Source of the DNA: Enterococcus lactis
GTDB taxonomy: Bacteria; Bacillota; Bacilli; Lactobacillales; Enterococcaceae
Assembly (NCBI RefSeq): GCF_015751045.1
Contig: NZ_BNJW01000016.1
Location: forward strand, 1 to 64,000
Direction of reading: 5' to 3'
DNA: 64,000 bases
The notes under the pieces are model-generated. The model searched no databases. It saw only the letters and a list, made by a program, of their open reading frames with translations, and was not told the DNA's origin. Below are positions 26,065 through 35,414 of this stretch, piece after piece (the stretch's first letter is position 1; each line of letters opens with the position of its first letter). The position numbers were made by a program, and so were the translations under genes.

Positions 26065-28236
26065 CTACTCTCCTTGATATTTCCGCCAGAGGTCTTTAGC
26101 CGCTTCACCAATTCCCTGAACGCCTTCTTTCACCATATCGCCGAAATTCTTCAATCCTTCTTTTGCTTGTTCACCGTATTGATTCAAGTTATCTTGCCAA
26201 TTTCCAGACTCTCCATTAGAATTACCTGTGTTTCCAACTTGATCTGCTGCTACCACTTGCCCTCCTGTGGCATAGGCGTCAGCTACACTAAATCCTGTTT
26301 TGGAAGTATAAGGAAGGATACCTTCTGCCGCTGATTTGAAGACTTTCCCGACAACATTTCCACTTGTCCCTTCCAAATAATGCAGCTTGCTGGATTCTTC
26401 ATACCCCATCCATGTCGAAATCACTACATCTGGCGTATACCCGATCATCCATTGGTCATTTGCTTTCGTGGCATCGAAATTAGTTTCTGTGGTTCCTGTT
26501 TTACCTGCTATCGTATAACCTGCAGGGTTCGCAGCAGCTGCTGTCCCATTTGAGAATGTACCAAGAAGCATGCTGGTCATTTCATCAGCTGTTTCCTTTG
26601 ATATAACCTGTTTTGGCTTTTTGTTTGTATTATCGATGATCACCGCTCCAGTTGAATCAACGATTTTCGTGATGAGATGCGGCGTATACATCTGACCTTC
26701 ATTGGCAAATGCACTGTAAGCACCCGCCATGATCATTGGAGATACTCCTTTTTCTAATCCGCCAAGAGCTAAGCCATAATACTTATCAGATTTTGCTAAA
26801 GGCAGGCCGAATTCTTCTGCTTTATCATATCCTTTTTGTAAACCGATCTCATGCAAAAGCCATACAGCAGGCAAGTTCAAACTTTGTGCAACAGCCTGAT
26901 ACATCGGTACTTCTCCTTGGTATGTCCCGTCAAAATTATGCGCATCGTAATAACTTTGCGGTTCATCTTTCAAGACACTAGAAGGCTTGTAACCAGCTTC
27001 CAACGCTGGCGTATACACGCTTAATGGTTTGATCGTTGATCCTGGAGAACGGCGCATCTGTGTAGCAAAGCTGAATCCTCTAAAGACATGATCTCCTCTT
27101 CGTCCTACTAATGCTTGTACACCGCCTGTATTCGGATCTAAAGCTACTGAAGCAGATTGGGCCATGGCACCATCTGAAGCATTTGCTGGGAATAATGCAT
27201 TATTTTGATAAGTAGCTTCTAATTGCTTTTGGTAATCCTGATCTAAAGCTGTATAGATTTTATAGCCTTTATTCATGACATCTTCTTCATCAAGACCATA
27301 CTCGTTAACTGCTTCATCGATCACTGCATCAAAATAATAAGGATAACGATAACCAGAATCTGAATTGTCGTATGTGTCATGAAGATAAGCACTGATGTCT
27401 GTCTGGCTTTCTGCTTGTTCTTGTTCTTTTGTGATTTTTCCGTTTTCTTCCATTACGCTTAGTACTGTGTTTTTCCGATCATTCGCATTTTCTGGGTGAT
27501 CAATCGGATTATAAATACCAGGACCTTTCAGCATTCCTGCCAAAGTAGCAGCCTCAGATAGCGTAACATTCGTTGCATCTACTCCAAAATACTTTCTGGA
27601 AGCGTCTTGGACACCCCATACCCCGTTGCCAAAATAGGCATTGTTAAGATACATGGTCAAGATTTCTTCTTTGCTGTACTTCTTTTCGATCTCGATTGCC
27701 AAAAATAATTCCTTCGCTTTTCGATCAAATGTTTGATCTAATGTCAGATAAGCATTTTTGGCAAGCTGCTGAGTGATCGTACTTCCTCCGCCTCCTGATG
27801 TTCCGCCAGACAAAACCATCCGAACAGCCGCACGGGCGATTCCTTTGATATCAAATCCGTGATGTTCGTAAAAATTCCTATCTTCTGTCGAGATCACCGC
27901 ATCTTGGATATAGGGAGAAATCGCGTTTAATTCTACGTATGTCCCTTTTTGGGCGTACAGTGTGCCAGCTTCTTCATTTTTCTTGTCATAAATGACTGTC
28001 GATTGGCTTAATCCAGATTTTAACGTTTCGACATTTGCTTGTTTGGCTAAAATAAAAAGGTAGATACTTGTCACTAAGACACAGATCAAACCAATCAGCA
28101 AAATCAATTTGTTCACATGATATTTTTTCCAAATGCGCTTTCGCCATCGATGAAATTGTCCGAGATATGGTCTGATCCATCGCCAAAAACTGATCAAAGC
28201 AGCTTTTATCTTTCCTAAAATGCTTTGAAAATCCAT
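26065..28236 (-). CDS. Class A penicillin-binding protein (PBP2A/PbpF type)
   Basis: A 723-aa bifunctional peptidoglycan synthase. After a basic cytoplasmic segment there is one transmembrane helix (about 43-64). The GT51 glycosyltransferase domain starts with the catalytic Glu118 in EDRNFYEHHG. The transpeptidase has SPGSTIKP (active-site Ser), SLN and KTGTTE. A Gly/Asn/Gln-rich tail (about 650-723) follows. The ATG at 28236 is preferred because caggagaag lies 8 nt upstream; the longer frame uses a TTG without such a site. It acts at the outer face of the membrane. The gene pair with the YheA-like protein and the pseudouridine synthase is common in enterococci, from memory. Confidence 0.92.
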   Translation of the reverse strand: MDFQSILGKIKAALISFWRWIRPYLGQFHRWRKRIWKKYHVNKLILLIGLICVLVTSIYLFILAKQANVETLKSGLSQSTVIYDKKNEEAGTLYAQKGTYVELNAISPYIQDAVISTEDRNFYEHHGFDIKGIARAAVRMVLSGGTSGGGGSTITQQLAKNAYLTLDQTFDRKAKELFLAIEIEKKYSKEEILTMYLNNAYFGNGVWGVQDASRKYFGVDATNVTLSEAATLAGMLKGPGIYNPIDHPENANDRKNTVLSVMEENGKITKEQEQAESQTDISAYLHDTYDNSDSGYRYPYYFDAVIDEAVNEYGLDEEDVMNKGYKIYTALDQDYQKQLEATYQNNALFPANASDGAMAQSASVALDPNTGGVQALVGRRGDHVFRGFSFATQMRRSPGSTIKPLSVYTPALEAGYKPSSVLKDEPQSYYDAHNFDGTYQGEVPMYQAVAQSLNLPAVWLLHEIGLQKGYDKAEEFGLPLAKSDKYYGLALGGLEKGVSPMIMAGAYSAFANEGQMYTPHLITKIVDSTGAVIIDNTNKKPKQVISKETADEMTSMLLGTFSNGTAAAANPAGYTIAGKTGTTETNFDATKANDQWMIGYTPDVVISTWMGYEESSKLHYLEGTSGNVVGKVFKSAAEGILPYTSKTGFSVADAYATGGQVVAADQVGNTGNSNGESGNWQDNLNQYGEQAKEGLKNFGDMVKEGVQGIGEAAKDLWRKYQGE

Positions 28237-28404
28237 TCGCTTCTTCTCCTGTCTATTCAATTCAATCGTCTTATTTTACCATAATGAAAGAGTGTTTTCT
28301 TCCTGCTTAAGTTGTAGTTCGATTTGTTTTTTTTGTTAGTGCAAGTAGAGTAACATAAGAATGAACAGAAAAATGTAAGTTTTTTCTTAAATATGTTTTA
28401 AAAA

Positions 28405-28439
28405 TGGTACAATTAGTCTGCAATTTTACCGAAAGGAGT
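28405..28439 (+). promoter_or_regulatory. Extended -10 promoter and ribosome site of the pseudouridine synthase
   Basis: TGGTACAAT (28405-28413) is an extended -10 element. AAAGGAG at about 28432-28438 precedes the GTG start at 28446 and decides the start. Confidence 0.55.
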
Positions 28440-28445
28440 ACACTT

Positions 28446-29303
28446 GTGAAAATCACGATCACTTTACCTATGAACCATCCTGAAACAACGATTCGCGACT
28501 TGCTTGAAAAGGAATGGTTAGTTCCTAGAAAGGTTCGGCACTTTTTGCGTATACGTAAAAACGTTTGGATCAATCAACAACCTGCTTTGTTCCATCATGA
28601 AGTAAAAGGCAATGACCAGATCACATTGTTATTCGAAGAAACAGATTATAATTATCAAGAAGTCCAATTAGGAGATGCGAAGCACATCCGTGTTTTATAT
28701 GAAGATGAACATTTGATTATAGTGGATAAGCCTGCAGGAATGAAGACTCATCCAAACGAACCAACAGAAAACAGTACCTTGCTCAATCACTTAGCTGCTT
28801 ATCTCGATACGAAAAAACAACGACCTTACGTTGTCCACCGTTTGGACAAAGAAACAAGCGGCGCTGTTTTATTTGCAAAAAACCCATTTGTCTTGCCGAT
28901 ACTTGGAAGAATGTTGGAACAAAAAATGATCTATCGGAGATATCAAGCCATCGTATGGGGGGAAATCGCCAAAGATAGGACCATTACCAATAAAATCGGA
29001 CGCGATCGCCATGATCGGAGAAAACGGGTCGTAGATGATAAAAATGGTCAGAACGCCTTGACACATGTCACTGTCGACAAAGTACTTTCTGGAAAAACAC
29101 AAGTGTATTGTGTTTTGGAAACCGGTCGTACGCACCAGATCAGAGTTCACTTAGCTCATATAGGGCATCCAATCGTCGGAGACCCTCTTTACCAAAATAG
29201 ACCAGCTGAACGACTGATGCTCCATGCATTAGAACTGCACATGATTCATCCATTTACTCAAGAAAAAATAGTTGGTAAAGCTTTACCCGGATTGTGGAAA
29301 TAG
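28446..29303 (+). CDS. RluD-family 23S rRNA pseudouridine synthase
   Basis: A 285-aa RluA/RluD-type enzyme that isomerises uridines in rRNA. A short S4-like N-terminal region (about 15-60, with VRHFLRIRKNVWIN) precedes the catalytic domain. That domain has HRLDKETSG (catalytic Asp near 125), the ALTHVTV region and the GRTHQIRVHLAHIGHPIVGDPLY motif. GTG is chosen as start because of the strong AAAGGAG; a frame beginning 14 codons earlier lacks this. It is divergent from the PBP gene. Confidence 0.9.
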   Translation: MKITITLPMNHPETTIRDLLEKEWLVPRKVRHFLRIRKNVWINQQPALFHHEVKGNDQITLLFEETDYNYQEVQLGDAKHIRVLYEDEHLIIVDKPAGMKTHPNEPTENSTLLNHLAAYLDTKKQRPYVVHRLDKETSGAVLFAKNPFVLPILGRMLEQKMIYRRYQAIVWGEIAKDRTITNKIGRDRHDRRKRVVDDKNGQNALTHVTVDKVLSGKTQVYCVLETGRTHQIRVHLAHIGHPIVGDPLYQNRPAERLMLHALELHMIHPFTQEKIVGKALPGLWK

Positions 29304-29307
29304 AAAG

Positions 29308-29351
29308 AAGAACGTAGTCCTATCATTATCTGCTGATAAGACTACGTTCTT
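29308..29351. terminator. Bidirectional terminator between the pseudouridine synthase and the ROK kinase
   Basis: An 11-bp perfect stem (29308-29318 with 29341-29351) with an internal small stem. It is followed by TTTTTG on the plus strand and preceded by GAAAG on the other side, serving two convergent genes. Confidence 0.8.
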
Positions 29352-29369
29352 TTTGTGTAACTTGTCTGC

Positions 29370-30227
29370 TTACTTTTGATGTTCGTGTTCTGCTAACAGC
29401 AAACTACCGATAATCCCACTTTCATTCGGCAGTCCCCAACGAACGATATACTCACTTACTTGAGGTGTTTCCATGTAGCCACCCATCAATTCAACAAATT
29501 GCTGACGAATTTTTTGAAGGAGATGATCCTGATTCATTACCCCGCCGCCTAAAATAATCTTTTCAGGTGCTAACGTCAACGTATAGTTGATCAGTGCTTG
29601 AGCAATATAGAAAGCTTGAATATCCCAAATCGGATGATCTTGTGGCAGATCTTGCCCTTTGATTCCTATACGTGCCTCAATAGACGGACCTGCTGCTAAT
29701 CCTTCCAAACAGTCTTTATGATAAGGACAAGTGCCTTCATATTGATCATCTGGATGGCGTTTTACCCAAATATGTCCCATTTCAGGATGTGCGATTCCTG
29801 AAAAAATTTCCTCATTGATCACGACGCCTGCACCGATTCCTGTTCCCACGGTAAGGTAAATACAACTATTTTTTCCTTGTGCTGCCCCTTGCTTCAGCTC
29901 CCCGTATGCAGCTGCATTGACATCCGTCGTCCAAGCAACAGGAATATGGTAGCGTTTCCTGATTGTGCCGAGAAAATCAAATTGTGCCCATCCTTTTTTG
30001 GGAGTTGCCAAAACATATCCGTAATTATCTTTTGTTTGGTCGATACCAATCGGGCCGAATGAGCCGATCCCGATTCCCTTCAGTTCATAACGATTAAAAA
30101 ATTCAAATACTTGATCCAATGTTTCTTCTGGTGTTGTGGTAGGGATACTTATTTTTTCCAAAATCTCTCCACCTTCTGAAACCGCACACACAAATTTTGT
30201 TCCGCCTGCTTCTATTCCGCCATACAT
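29370..30227 (-). CDS. ROK-family sugar kinase (fructokinase/mannokinase type)
   Basis: A 285-aa ROK kinase with the N-terminal ATP-binding motif GGIEAGGTKFVCAV, the catalytic Asp102 in TDVNAAAYGE, GTGIGAG near 128-134 and a zinc site formed by His152, Cys167, His170 and Cys173. The closest type is ScrK/GmuE fructokinases, several of which phosphorylate mannose. As the last gene of the operon with GH38 and GH125 (its ATG next to the GH38 stop), it probably makes mannose-6-phosphate from released mannose. Mannose rather than fructose is inferred from context. Confidence 0.9.
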   Translation of the reverse strand: MYGGIEAGGTKFVCAVSEGGEILEKISIPTTTPEETLDQVFEFFNRYELKGIGIGSFGPIGIDQTKDNYGYVLATPKKGWAQFDFLGTIRKRYHIPVAWTTDVNAAAYGELKQGAAQGKNSCIYLTVGTGIGAGVVINEEIFSGIAHPEMGHIWVKRHPDDQYEGTCPYHKDCLEGLAAGPSIEARIGIKGQDLPQDHPIWDIQAFYIAQALINYTLTLAPEKIILGGGVMNQDHLLQKIRQQFVELMGGYMETPQVSEYIVRWGLPNESGIIGSLLLAEHEHQK

Positions 30228-32915
30228 TTAGTTTTCCTCCTCGAATCCGATTGTCCGAATTTCATACGGTTGGATTATCGGGACAACCGATTGCTGCGTT
30301 GGTTCTTCAAGCAGATTCAATATGACCGTTTTTCGATTGTCTTTAGTTATTTCTAATTTTTCTAAATGACTAGACATATTGAAACCTCTCACTACTACTT
30401 TATCACTAAACTTACTCCGTTTCAAAGCTGTAATTGCAAACGTTTCACTTTTTATCGTTAAATATTGTTGTTTTGATACCAATGTTCCTTCATGATGTTT
30501 GATTTGTTGAGTGGAAAAAGGAATCTGTGCCGCGTATGCATGCAAATAAGTAGAGAATGTTTCTTCTGGTCCATGTAGTTCAACGCTGTAATCGAACCGA
30601 TGCTTACCTAAACACTGTGCTTCTGGTGTTGGAAAATACCCCCAATCTCCTAGTTCTCCCACACAGCGAAGTAGCGTCACCGCGATTTGTCCATCTGCTG
30701 TTACTTCGTATTCATTCAAGCCAAAGTTACCAACTGTTACACCGTACTGTTCATCATGAATATTGACAAATGCTTGCTGATGTTGCGGATTCGTGGGATT
30801 TTCCCAGCTCCTAGATACATGGTTTGGGCGCTTTACTACTTCAAAAATACTATCTGCTTCGTGATGTTCCACATGTAACTTTGTAGGAAACAAGACACGC
30901 AATCGATGATCTTTCATTTGATTGTCAAGAGTCGTTTCAAAGTCGATTTTTTTACTATCTTTTCTGACAGTCATGATCGTTTCTATTTGAAGGATCCGTT
31001 TTTCTTTAGATCGTTCTGCTTTTCGATAACGAAATTCTACAACCATCCGTTGTTCTTTCTCTAAACGCTCGTCTGCAGAAACTGGGATCTCCATTTCATG
31101 TAGAATACTTATTTTGGCTATTTCTGGTGTATCTACTAATACTTTTACTTCAGAGCCCTCTTGATTACTGGATAGGATTGGTTGATCATAGACAGGTTGC
31201 TTAAAGATATACTCGTTTCCTATATCACCGATATCTTCAAAAATATGCAGGTTATTCCATTTTCGTTTGTTTTTGCGATCTTCCATTGTAATGGTACCGT
31301 TTTTTTCAATCGTCAAACGCAGGTGGGCGTTTTCGACGATTCGTCCACTCTGACGGATCATTGTTTCCTTTTCTTCTGCTTTCGCTTCCCCTTCTACAAG
31401 CGCGAATGTTTCCCAAGAAAATGCTGGCATGTTTTTTATTGGTAAAGTTACCTTGATCGTTCTTGCCATATATGGTACACGGAAACGATCTTTCGGCAAA
31501 TCATAACCAAACTGGACAGTTTCTTCAGATAAAATAGCTGGTATAGTGGCCCCGCTTTTTGTTTCTACGTGATACTTCTGTCTAGGCAACTGTTCTAACT
31601 CTTGATATAGTTGTTCAGGTATTCCTTCAGCGAATCTTTTTCTTGCTAATTCGATGGTTATTTCTGCTTCACCGCTTTTATCCATTCCCGCAGTATTTAC
31701 AACGACAAATGGAAAGCTGTCTTTTTGGAATCCAGTTGTATCGATCGCTGCGGCCAGTTGTTCTAAAGAATCTTGTGCAAGATACTTTCCGACTTCATCT
31801 GCTTTTTCAAAACGAGGTATCATTTCTCGATGGACAGAATCGACTGAACAACCGCAAATACTGTCATGAGGATGATTTTGCATTAATGTCTTCCAAGCAT
31901 AATCTAATTGATCGTGGGGATAAATCCCTGTAACTTCGTAAGCCATCGTCGCAAGTGGTTCCGTGATGTTTTCTAGCTGCCGTTGGACCTTGGTATTCCA
32001 TTGTTTCAAATAAACGCGAGCAGATGCTGTATTGGCTAAAGTATACCAGCCATCCGTTTCTTGACTTGTCAATTCTCCTTCTACTGAACCTAAGTCTTCT
32101 GGCAACTCTTGTCGAACTGCTTCCAGATAGTCAGTAAAATTAGAATGGATGAACTCGTAATCTGGAAACAGCTCATTTGCGAGATGAATTGCTTTTGATA
32201 TATCTTTTTGTACTGGTTGATGATCAACACCATTCATCATTAATAGATGATCAGTAGATGCATATTGTTCTGCATCTGCTAATTTCTGCTTCCAAAAGAC
32301 ACGAGCAGCTTCTTTTTCTACGGGAATCTCGTTCCCATTGCTATACCAATTGGCAAATAACAGACCAAAAATTTCTGTTTGATCAGGTCCTTTCCACCAC
32401 ATCTCTGAGTATTGAGAAGAATAGTTTTCTGCTTCCAGAACTTGATTGTCAAAACCAATTGGTTTTACCCCACGGCCAAACGCCGCTGCTGAAATACCAG
32501 CTTGTTTCATTAATTGAGGCGTCTGTCCCATATTTCCAAATGTATCGGGAAAATACCCTAACATGACGGGGGTTCCCCATTTATGGCTTTCTTCCATGCC
32601 AATTAGCATATTTCTCACGTTTGATTCCGAACTGATCAGAAAATCATCTTGCAAGATATAAAATGGTCCGATTCTCAATTTTCCTTCATTGATCGCTTGT
32701 TGGAGCGCCTGTCTTTTTTCTGGTCTTACTTGAAGATAGTCATCTAAAATAATCGTTTGCCCATCCAAATGAAAACTGTTGAAGGACGGATCAACTTCAA
32801 ATAGCTCTAATAAATCGTCTATCAATTCAACCAACCGCATGTGATGCTGTTCGTAAGCCATGTACCATTCACGATCCCAGTGGCTATGAGAAATGATATA
32901 TACTTTCTTTTTCAT
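30228..32915 (-). CDS. GH38 alpha-mannosidase, cytoplasmic
   Basis: An 895-aa family 38 alpha-mannosidase. The N-terminal metal-binding region is SHSHWDREWY (10-18), the catalytic nucleophile is probably Asp124 in YFPDTFGNMGQ, and a conserved QNHPHDSICGCSVD segment lies near 348. The remainder is the large beta-sandwich half. There is no signal peptide, so it acts on imported mannosides. GH38 enzymes such as MngB and the streptococcal ones cleave alpha-1,3 or alpha-1,6 mannose. It is in one operon with GH125 upstream (12-nt gap) and the ROK kinase downstream (0-nt gap). Confidence 0.93.
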   Translation of the reverse strand: MKKKVYIISHSHWDREWYMAYEQHHMRLVELIDDLLELFEVDPSFNSFHLDGQTIILDDYLQVRPEKRQALQQAINEGKLRIGPFYILQDDFLISSESNVRNMLIGMEESHKWGTPVMLGYFPDTFGNMGQTPQLMKQAGISAAAFGRGVKPIGFDNQVLEAENYSSQYSEMWWKGPDQTEIFGLLFANWYSNGNEIPVEKEAARVFWKQKLADAEQYASTDHLLMMNGVDHQPVQKDISKAIHLANELFPDYEFIHSNFTDYLEAVRQELPEDLGSVEGELTSQETDGWYTLANTASARVYLKQWNTKVQRQLENITEPLATMAYEVTGIYPHDQLDYAWKTLMQNHPHDSICGCSVDSVHREMIPRFEKADEVGKYLAQDSLEQLAAAIDTTGFQKDSFPFVVVNTAGMDKSGEAEITIELARKRFAEGIPEQLYQELEQLPRQKYHVETKSGATIPAILSEETVQFGYDLPKDRFRVPYMARTIKVTLPIKNMPAFSWETFALVEGEAKAEEKETMIRQSGRIVENAHLRLTIEKNGTITMEDRKNKRKWNNLHIFEDIGDIGNEYIFKQPVYDQPILSSNQEGSEVKVLVDTPEIAKISILHEMEIPVSADERLEKEQRMVVEFRYRKAERSKEKRILQIETIMTVRKDSKKIDFETTLDNQMKDHRLRVLFPTKLHVEHHEADSIFEVVKRPNHVSRSWENPTNPQHQQAFVNIHDEQYGVTVGNFGLNEYEVTADGQIAVTLLRCVGELGDWGYFPTPEAQCLGKHRFDYSVELHGPEETFSTYLHAYAAQIPFSTQQIKHHEGTLVSKQQYLTIKSETFAITALKRSKFSDKVVVRGFNMSSHLEKLEITKDNRKTVILNLLEEPTQQSVVPIIQPYEIRTIGFEEEN

Positions 32916-32927
32916 TTACAGTACCTC

Positions 32928-34217
32928 CTATTTTTCTACTCGAATATCAAAGTAATCCATAACTAATTCGCAAAACATCATATTTGCCCAAGAAAACCAT
33001 TCTCTCGTATAATTTTCAGGATTGTTCACATCAAATCCTTCGTGCATAAGATGTGTTCCTGCATCAGTTGCTACAAGCAAATTCAATAGCCGTTCTTTTT
33101 CAGATTTATCTGGTGTTGTCATTCCTTCCATAGCTAGTGCAATTGGCCAAATATACTCTTTTGGCGTATGGGAAGAACCAATTCCTTTTGCGTACTTTCC
33201 TTCATAAAAATATGGATTCTCTTTACTCAACAATGTTCTTCTTGTTTGAAGATAATCTTCCTCTTGTTCCGAACAGTATCCTAAATAAGGTGCCGCGATC
33301 AAATTGGGCACATTGCTGTCATCCATGACCGTCGCGTTCCCCATTCCATCTACTTCGTATGCATAAATCGTTTGCCCTTTTTGATTAACCGTCCGTCCGT
33401 GATTTTGGATACCTTCTTGGATCTCTTTCTTCAATATTTGTACTTTCTGTACAATTTCTTTATCATCGAGTATCGTTTGGAAAATTTCTTCCACATAACC
33501 TAACACGACCACCGCAAACATATTGGATGGTACCAGATATCCGTAACGGCAAGCATCATCGCTAGGACGGAACCCAGACCATGTCATACCTGTAAAAGTT
33601 GTTTTGGCTCCTCGTCCGTCATTGATCAGCGTATCTTCTTTTCTTGTCGTATCTCGTACAAATGTATAAGGAGAGTGTTCATGTTCCTGCTCTGTTTCGA
33701 ACACGCCTAAGATTTTTTTGATTCCTTCAATAAAAGTTGGGTTGAATTGGTCCGTTTTTCCTGTATTTTTGTAAAGAAGATAGGCCAACTGTATCGGGTA
33801 GCATAAAGAATCAATTTCATATTTTCTTTCCCAGATCCAATCGTTCATTTTTGTGTGATCTGTTTGGTGTCCCGCACCGTTCGCTTCTTCATTGAAGGCA
33901 TTCGCATATGGATCAATGTTGATATAAAAAAATTGCTTTTTGACCAACCCACTAATCATGTCAGCTAGTTCCTCATCTTCTTTTGCAATCACTAAATAAG
34001 GACGAACTTGTGCAGTAGAATCTCGCAACCACATTGCAGGAATGTCTCCTGTCAATAAAAAAGTAGTACCGTCATTTTGCTTTTTGACTGTTGTCAATAG
34101 CGTGTTGGCAAATGCTGCTGTAAAATTCGTTGCCCAGTCCGCATGGGTTTTCCCGCATTTTTGTGTGATATCATCCATAAATTTTTGCACCGATTTTGGT
34201 ATATCTTTATAAACCAT
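32928..34217 (-). CDS. GH125 exo-alpha-1,6-mannosidase, cytoplasmic
   Basis: A 429-aa member of family GH125 (formerly DUF1237), an inverting exo-alpha-1,6-mannosidase with an (alpha/alpha)6 barrel. Visible signatures are GDIPAMWLRDSTAQVRPY near 82-99, the FNEEANGAGHQTDH segment near 122 and the C-terminal MHEGFDVNNPENYTREWFSWANMMF. Pneumococcal and clostridial GH125 enzymes act on N-glycan alpha-1,6-mannobiose. It is the first gene of the leftward mannosidase operon, with a sigma-A promoter, cre and GntR operator upstream. No signal peptide. Confidence 0.93.
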   Translation of the reverse strand: MVYKDIPKSVQKFMDDITQKCGKTHADWATNFTAAFANTLLTTVKKQNDGTTFLLTGDIPAMWLRDSTAQVRPYLVIAKEDEELADMISGLVKKQFFYINIDPYANAFNEEANGAGHQTDHTKMNDWIWERKYEIDSLCYPIQLAYLLYKNTGKTDQFNPTFIEGIKKILGVFETEQEHEHSPYTFVRDTTRKEDTLINDGRGAKTTFTGMTWSGFRPSDDACRYGYLVPSNMFAVVVLGYVEEIFQTILDDKEIVQKVQILKKEIQEGIQNHGRTVNQKGQTIYAYEVDGMGNATVMDDSNVPNLIAAPYLGYCSEQEEDYLQTRRTLLSKENPYFYEGKYAKGIGSSHTPKEYIWPIALAMEGMTTPDKSEKERLLNLLVATDAGTHLMHEGFDVNNPENYTREWFSWANMMFCELVMDYFDIRVEK

Positions 34218-34238
34218 ACAAATTCCCTCTTTTCATTT

Positions 34239-34290
34239 GATATATCTTTAAAGATTATACCTCTTGCAGCATTTTATGTCTACGCTTTCA
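34239..34290 (-). promoter_or_regulatory. Mannosidase-operon promoter with cre and GntR operator
   Basis: On the minus strand TAGACA (34282-34277) and TATAAT (34259-34254) are 17 nt apart. TGAAAGCGTAGACA (34290-34277) is a 13/14 cre match covering the -35. The palindrome GATATATC at 34239-34246, just downstream of the -10, recurs in the regulator's own leader. Confidence 0.8.
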
Positions 34291-34306
34291 AAAAAATAAC
34301 TTTTTA

Positions 34307-34350
34307 TTTACTTTTTCATCTATTATGGTATTATTTAAATATGATATATC
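34307..34350 (+). promoter_or_regulatory. Promoter and operator of the GntR-type regulator and GH92
   Basis: TTTACT (34307-34312) and TATTAT (34329-34334) are 16 nt apart, with an upstream TGG giving an extended -10. GATATATC at 34343-34350 follows, in the context TGATATATC-[AT]-TTAA shared with the divergent promoter. This symmetry points to one regulator controlling both directions. Confidence 0.7.
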
Positions 34351-34366
34351 ATTAAGAGGTGTTTAT

Positions 34367-35413
34367 ATGAATCAACCATTGTACCAGACAATATTTAATG
34401 ATTTGCAAACGGCTATTTTAACTGGTGAATTACCTGTGGATAGCCAACTACCAACTGAAAAGGAACTTTCCCATACTTATAAAGTAAGCAGAATCACTTC
34501 CAAACGTGCATTGACTGAATTAGAGCAATTAGGGCTGATTTATCGCGTACGTGGGAAAGGCAGTTTTGTTAAATCAGCTTCTCCGGAGCAGATGCTTCCT
34601 TCTCCTACAAAAACACGGCGGATTCTGTTTCTTCTTCCATATGTCGCTGATTTATCTGTTGGTGACTTTACCAAGGGATTGAATCCTGTGATGCAGGATA
34701 AACAGATGGATGTCATGATGACGACACATGATTTTTTACAAAATAAAACGGCAAAAGAACTCATCCATGAATTTGATGGATTAATTTATTATGCCTTTGA
34801 TACAGAACAGCATCTTGACTTGCTTTTTGAGCTGTCATTAAAAGAATTCCCTGTCATCATATTGGATAAAAAAATCTATGAATTGCCTTTTCCTACCGTG
34901 CTTTCCGACAACTTCCAAGGTGGTGTGCTCGCTACTTCTCATTTGATCGAACAGGGACATTCAAAAATCGCTTATTTATTTGGTGCACAGACTCATCCAC
35001 AATCCGTACGTCAGCGTTACCTTGGTTACCTTGAAGCATTGGACAAAGCTGGTTTGGCTTTCCACACTTCGCTGGATGACAAAAGCGCGACATTCGATGA
35101 ATTGCTTTCTTATATCACTAAGTATGAAGTGACCGCTTTTGTTTGCGAAAACGATGTTGTCGCTATCCAGACGATGAATTTCTTGAGACAGCATGATTAT
35201 CATGTTCCTGAAGATTTTTCAATCATCGGATTTGATGATATCCAAGCAGCTGCTCTTGTTGATCCACCGCTGACAACCATTGCACAAGATTTTGAACAGT
35301 TAGGCAAGCTTGCTGGAGAGGCTTTGATCACTTGGTTAGAGACAAACGAACGTCCTTCCGACAGCAAATTTCCAGTTTCATTTATCAAAAGACAATCAAC
35401 AAAGGAGAAATAA
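34367..35413 (+). CDS. GntR-family regulator with LacI-type sensor (AraR-like)
   Basis: A 348-aa repressor with an N-terminal GntR winged helix (about 5-70: LQTAILTGELPVDSQLPTEKELSHTYKVSRITSKRAL) and a C-terminal LacI/periplasmic-binding-protein fold ending GFDDIQAAALVDPPLTTIAQD. This is the AraR architecture. The ATG at 34367 has AAGAGGTG upstream; an earlier in-frame ATG lies across the promoter and is rejected. It is co-transcribed with GH92, whose ATG is 1 nt after its stop. Likely ligand is mannose, an alpha-mannoside or their phosphate; inference. Confidence 0.88.
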   Translation: MNQPLYQTIFNDLQTAILTGELPVDSQLPTEKELSHTYKVSRITSKRALTELEQLGLIYRVRGKGSFVKSASPEQMLPSPTKTRRILFLLPYVADLSVGDFTKGLNPVMQDKQMDVMMTTHDFLQNKTAKELIHEFDGLIYYAFDTEQHLDLLFELSLKEFPVIILDKKIYELPFPTVLSDNFQGGVLATSHLIEQGHSKIAYLFGAQTHPQSVRQRYLGYLEALDKAGLAFHTSLDDKSATFDELLSYITKYEVTAFVCENDVVAIQTMNFLRQHDYHVPEDFSIIGFDDIQAAALVDPPLTTIAQDFEQLGKLAGEALITWLETNERPSDSKFPVSFIKRQSTKEK

Positions 35414-35414
35414 A

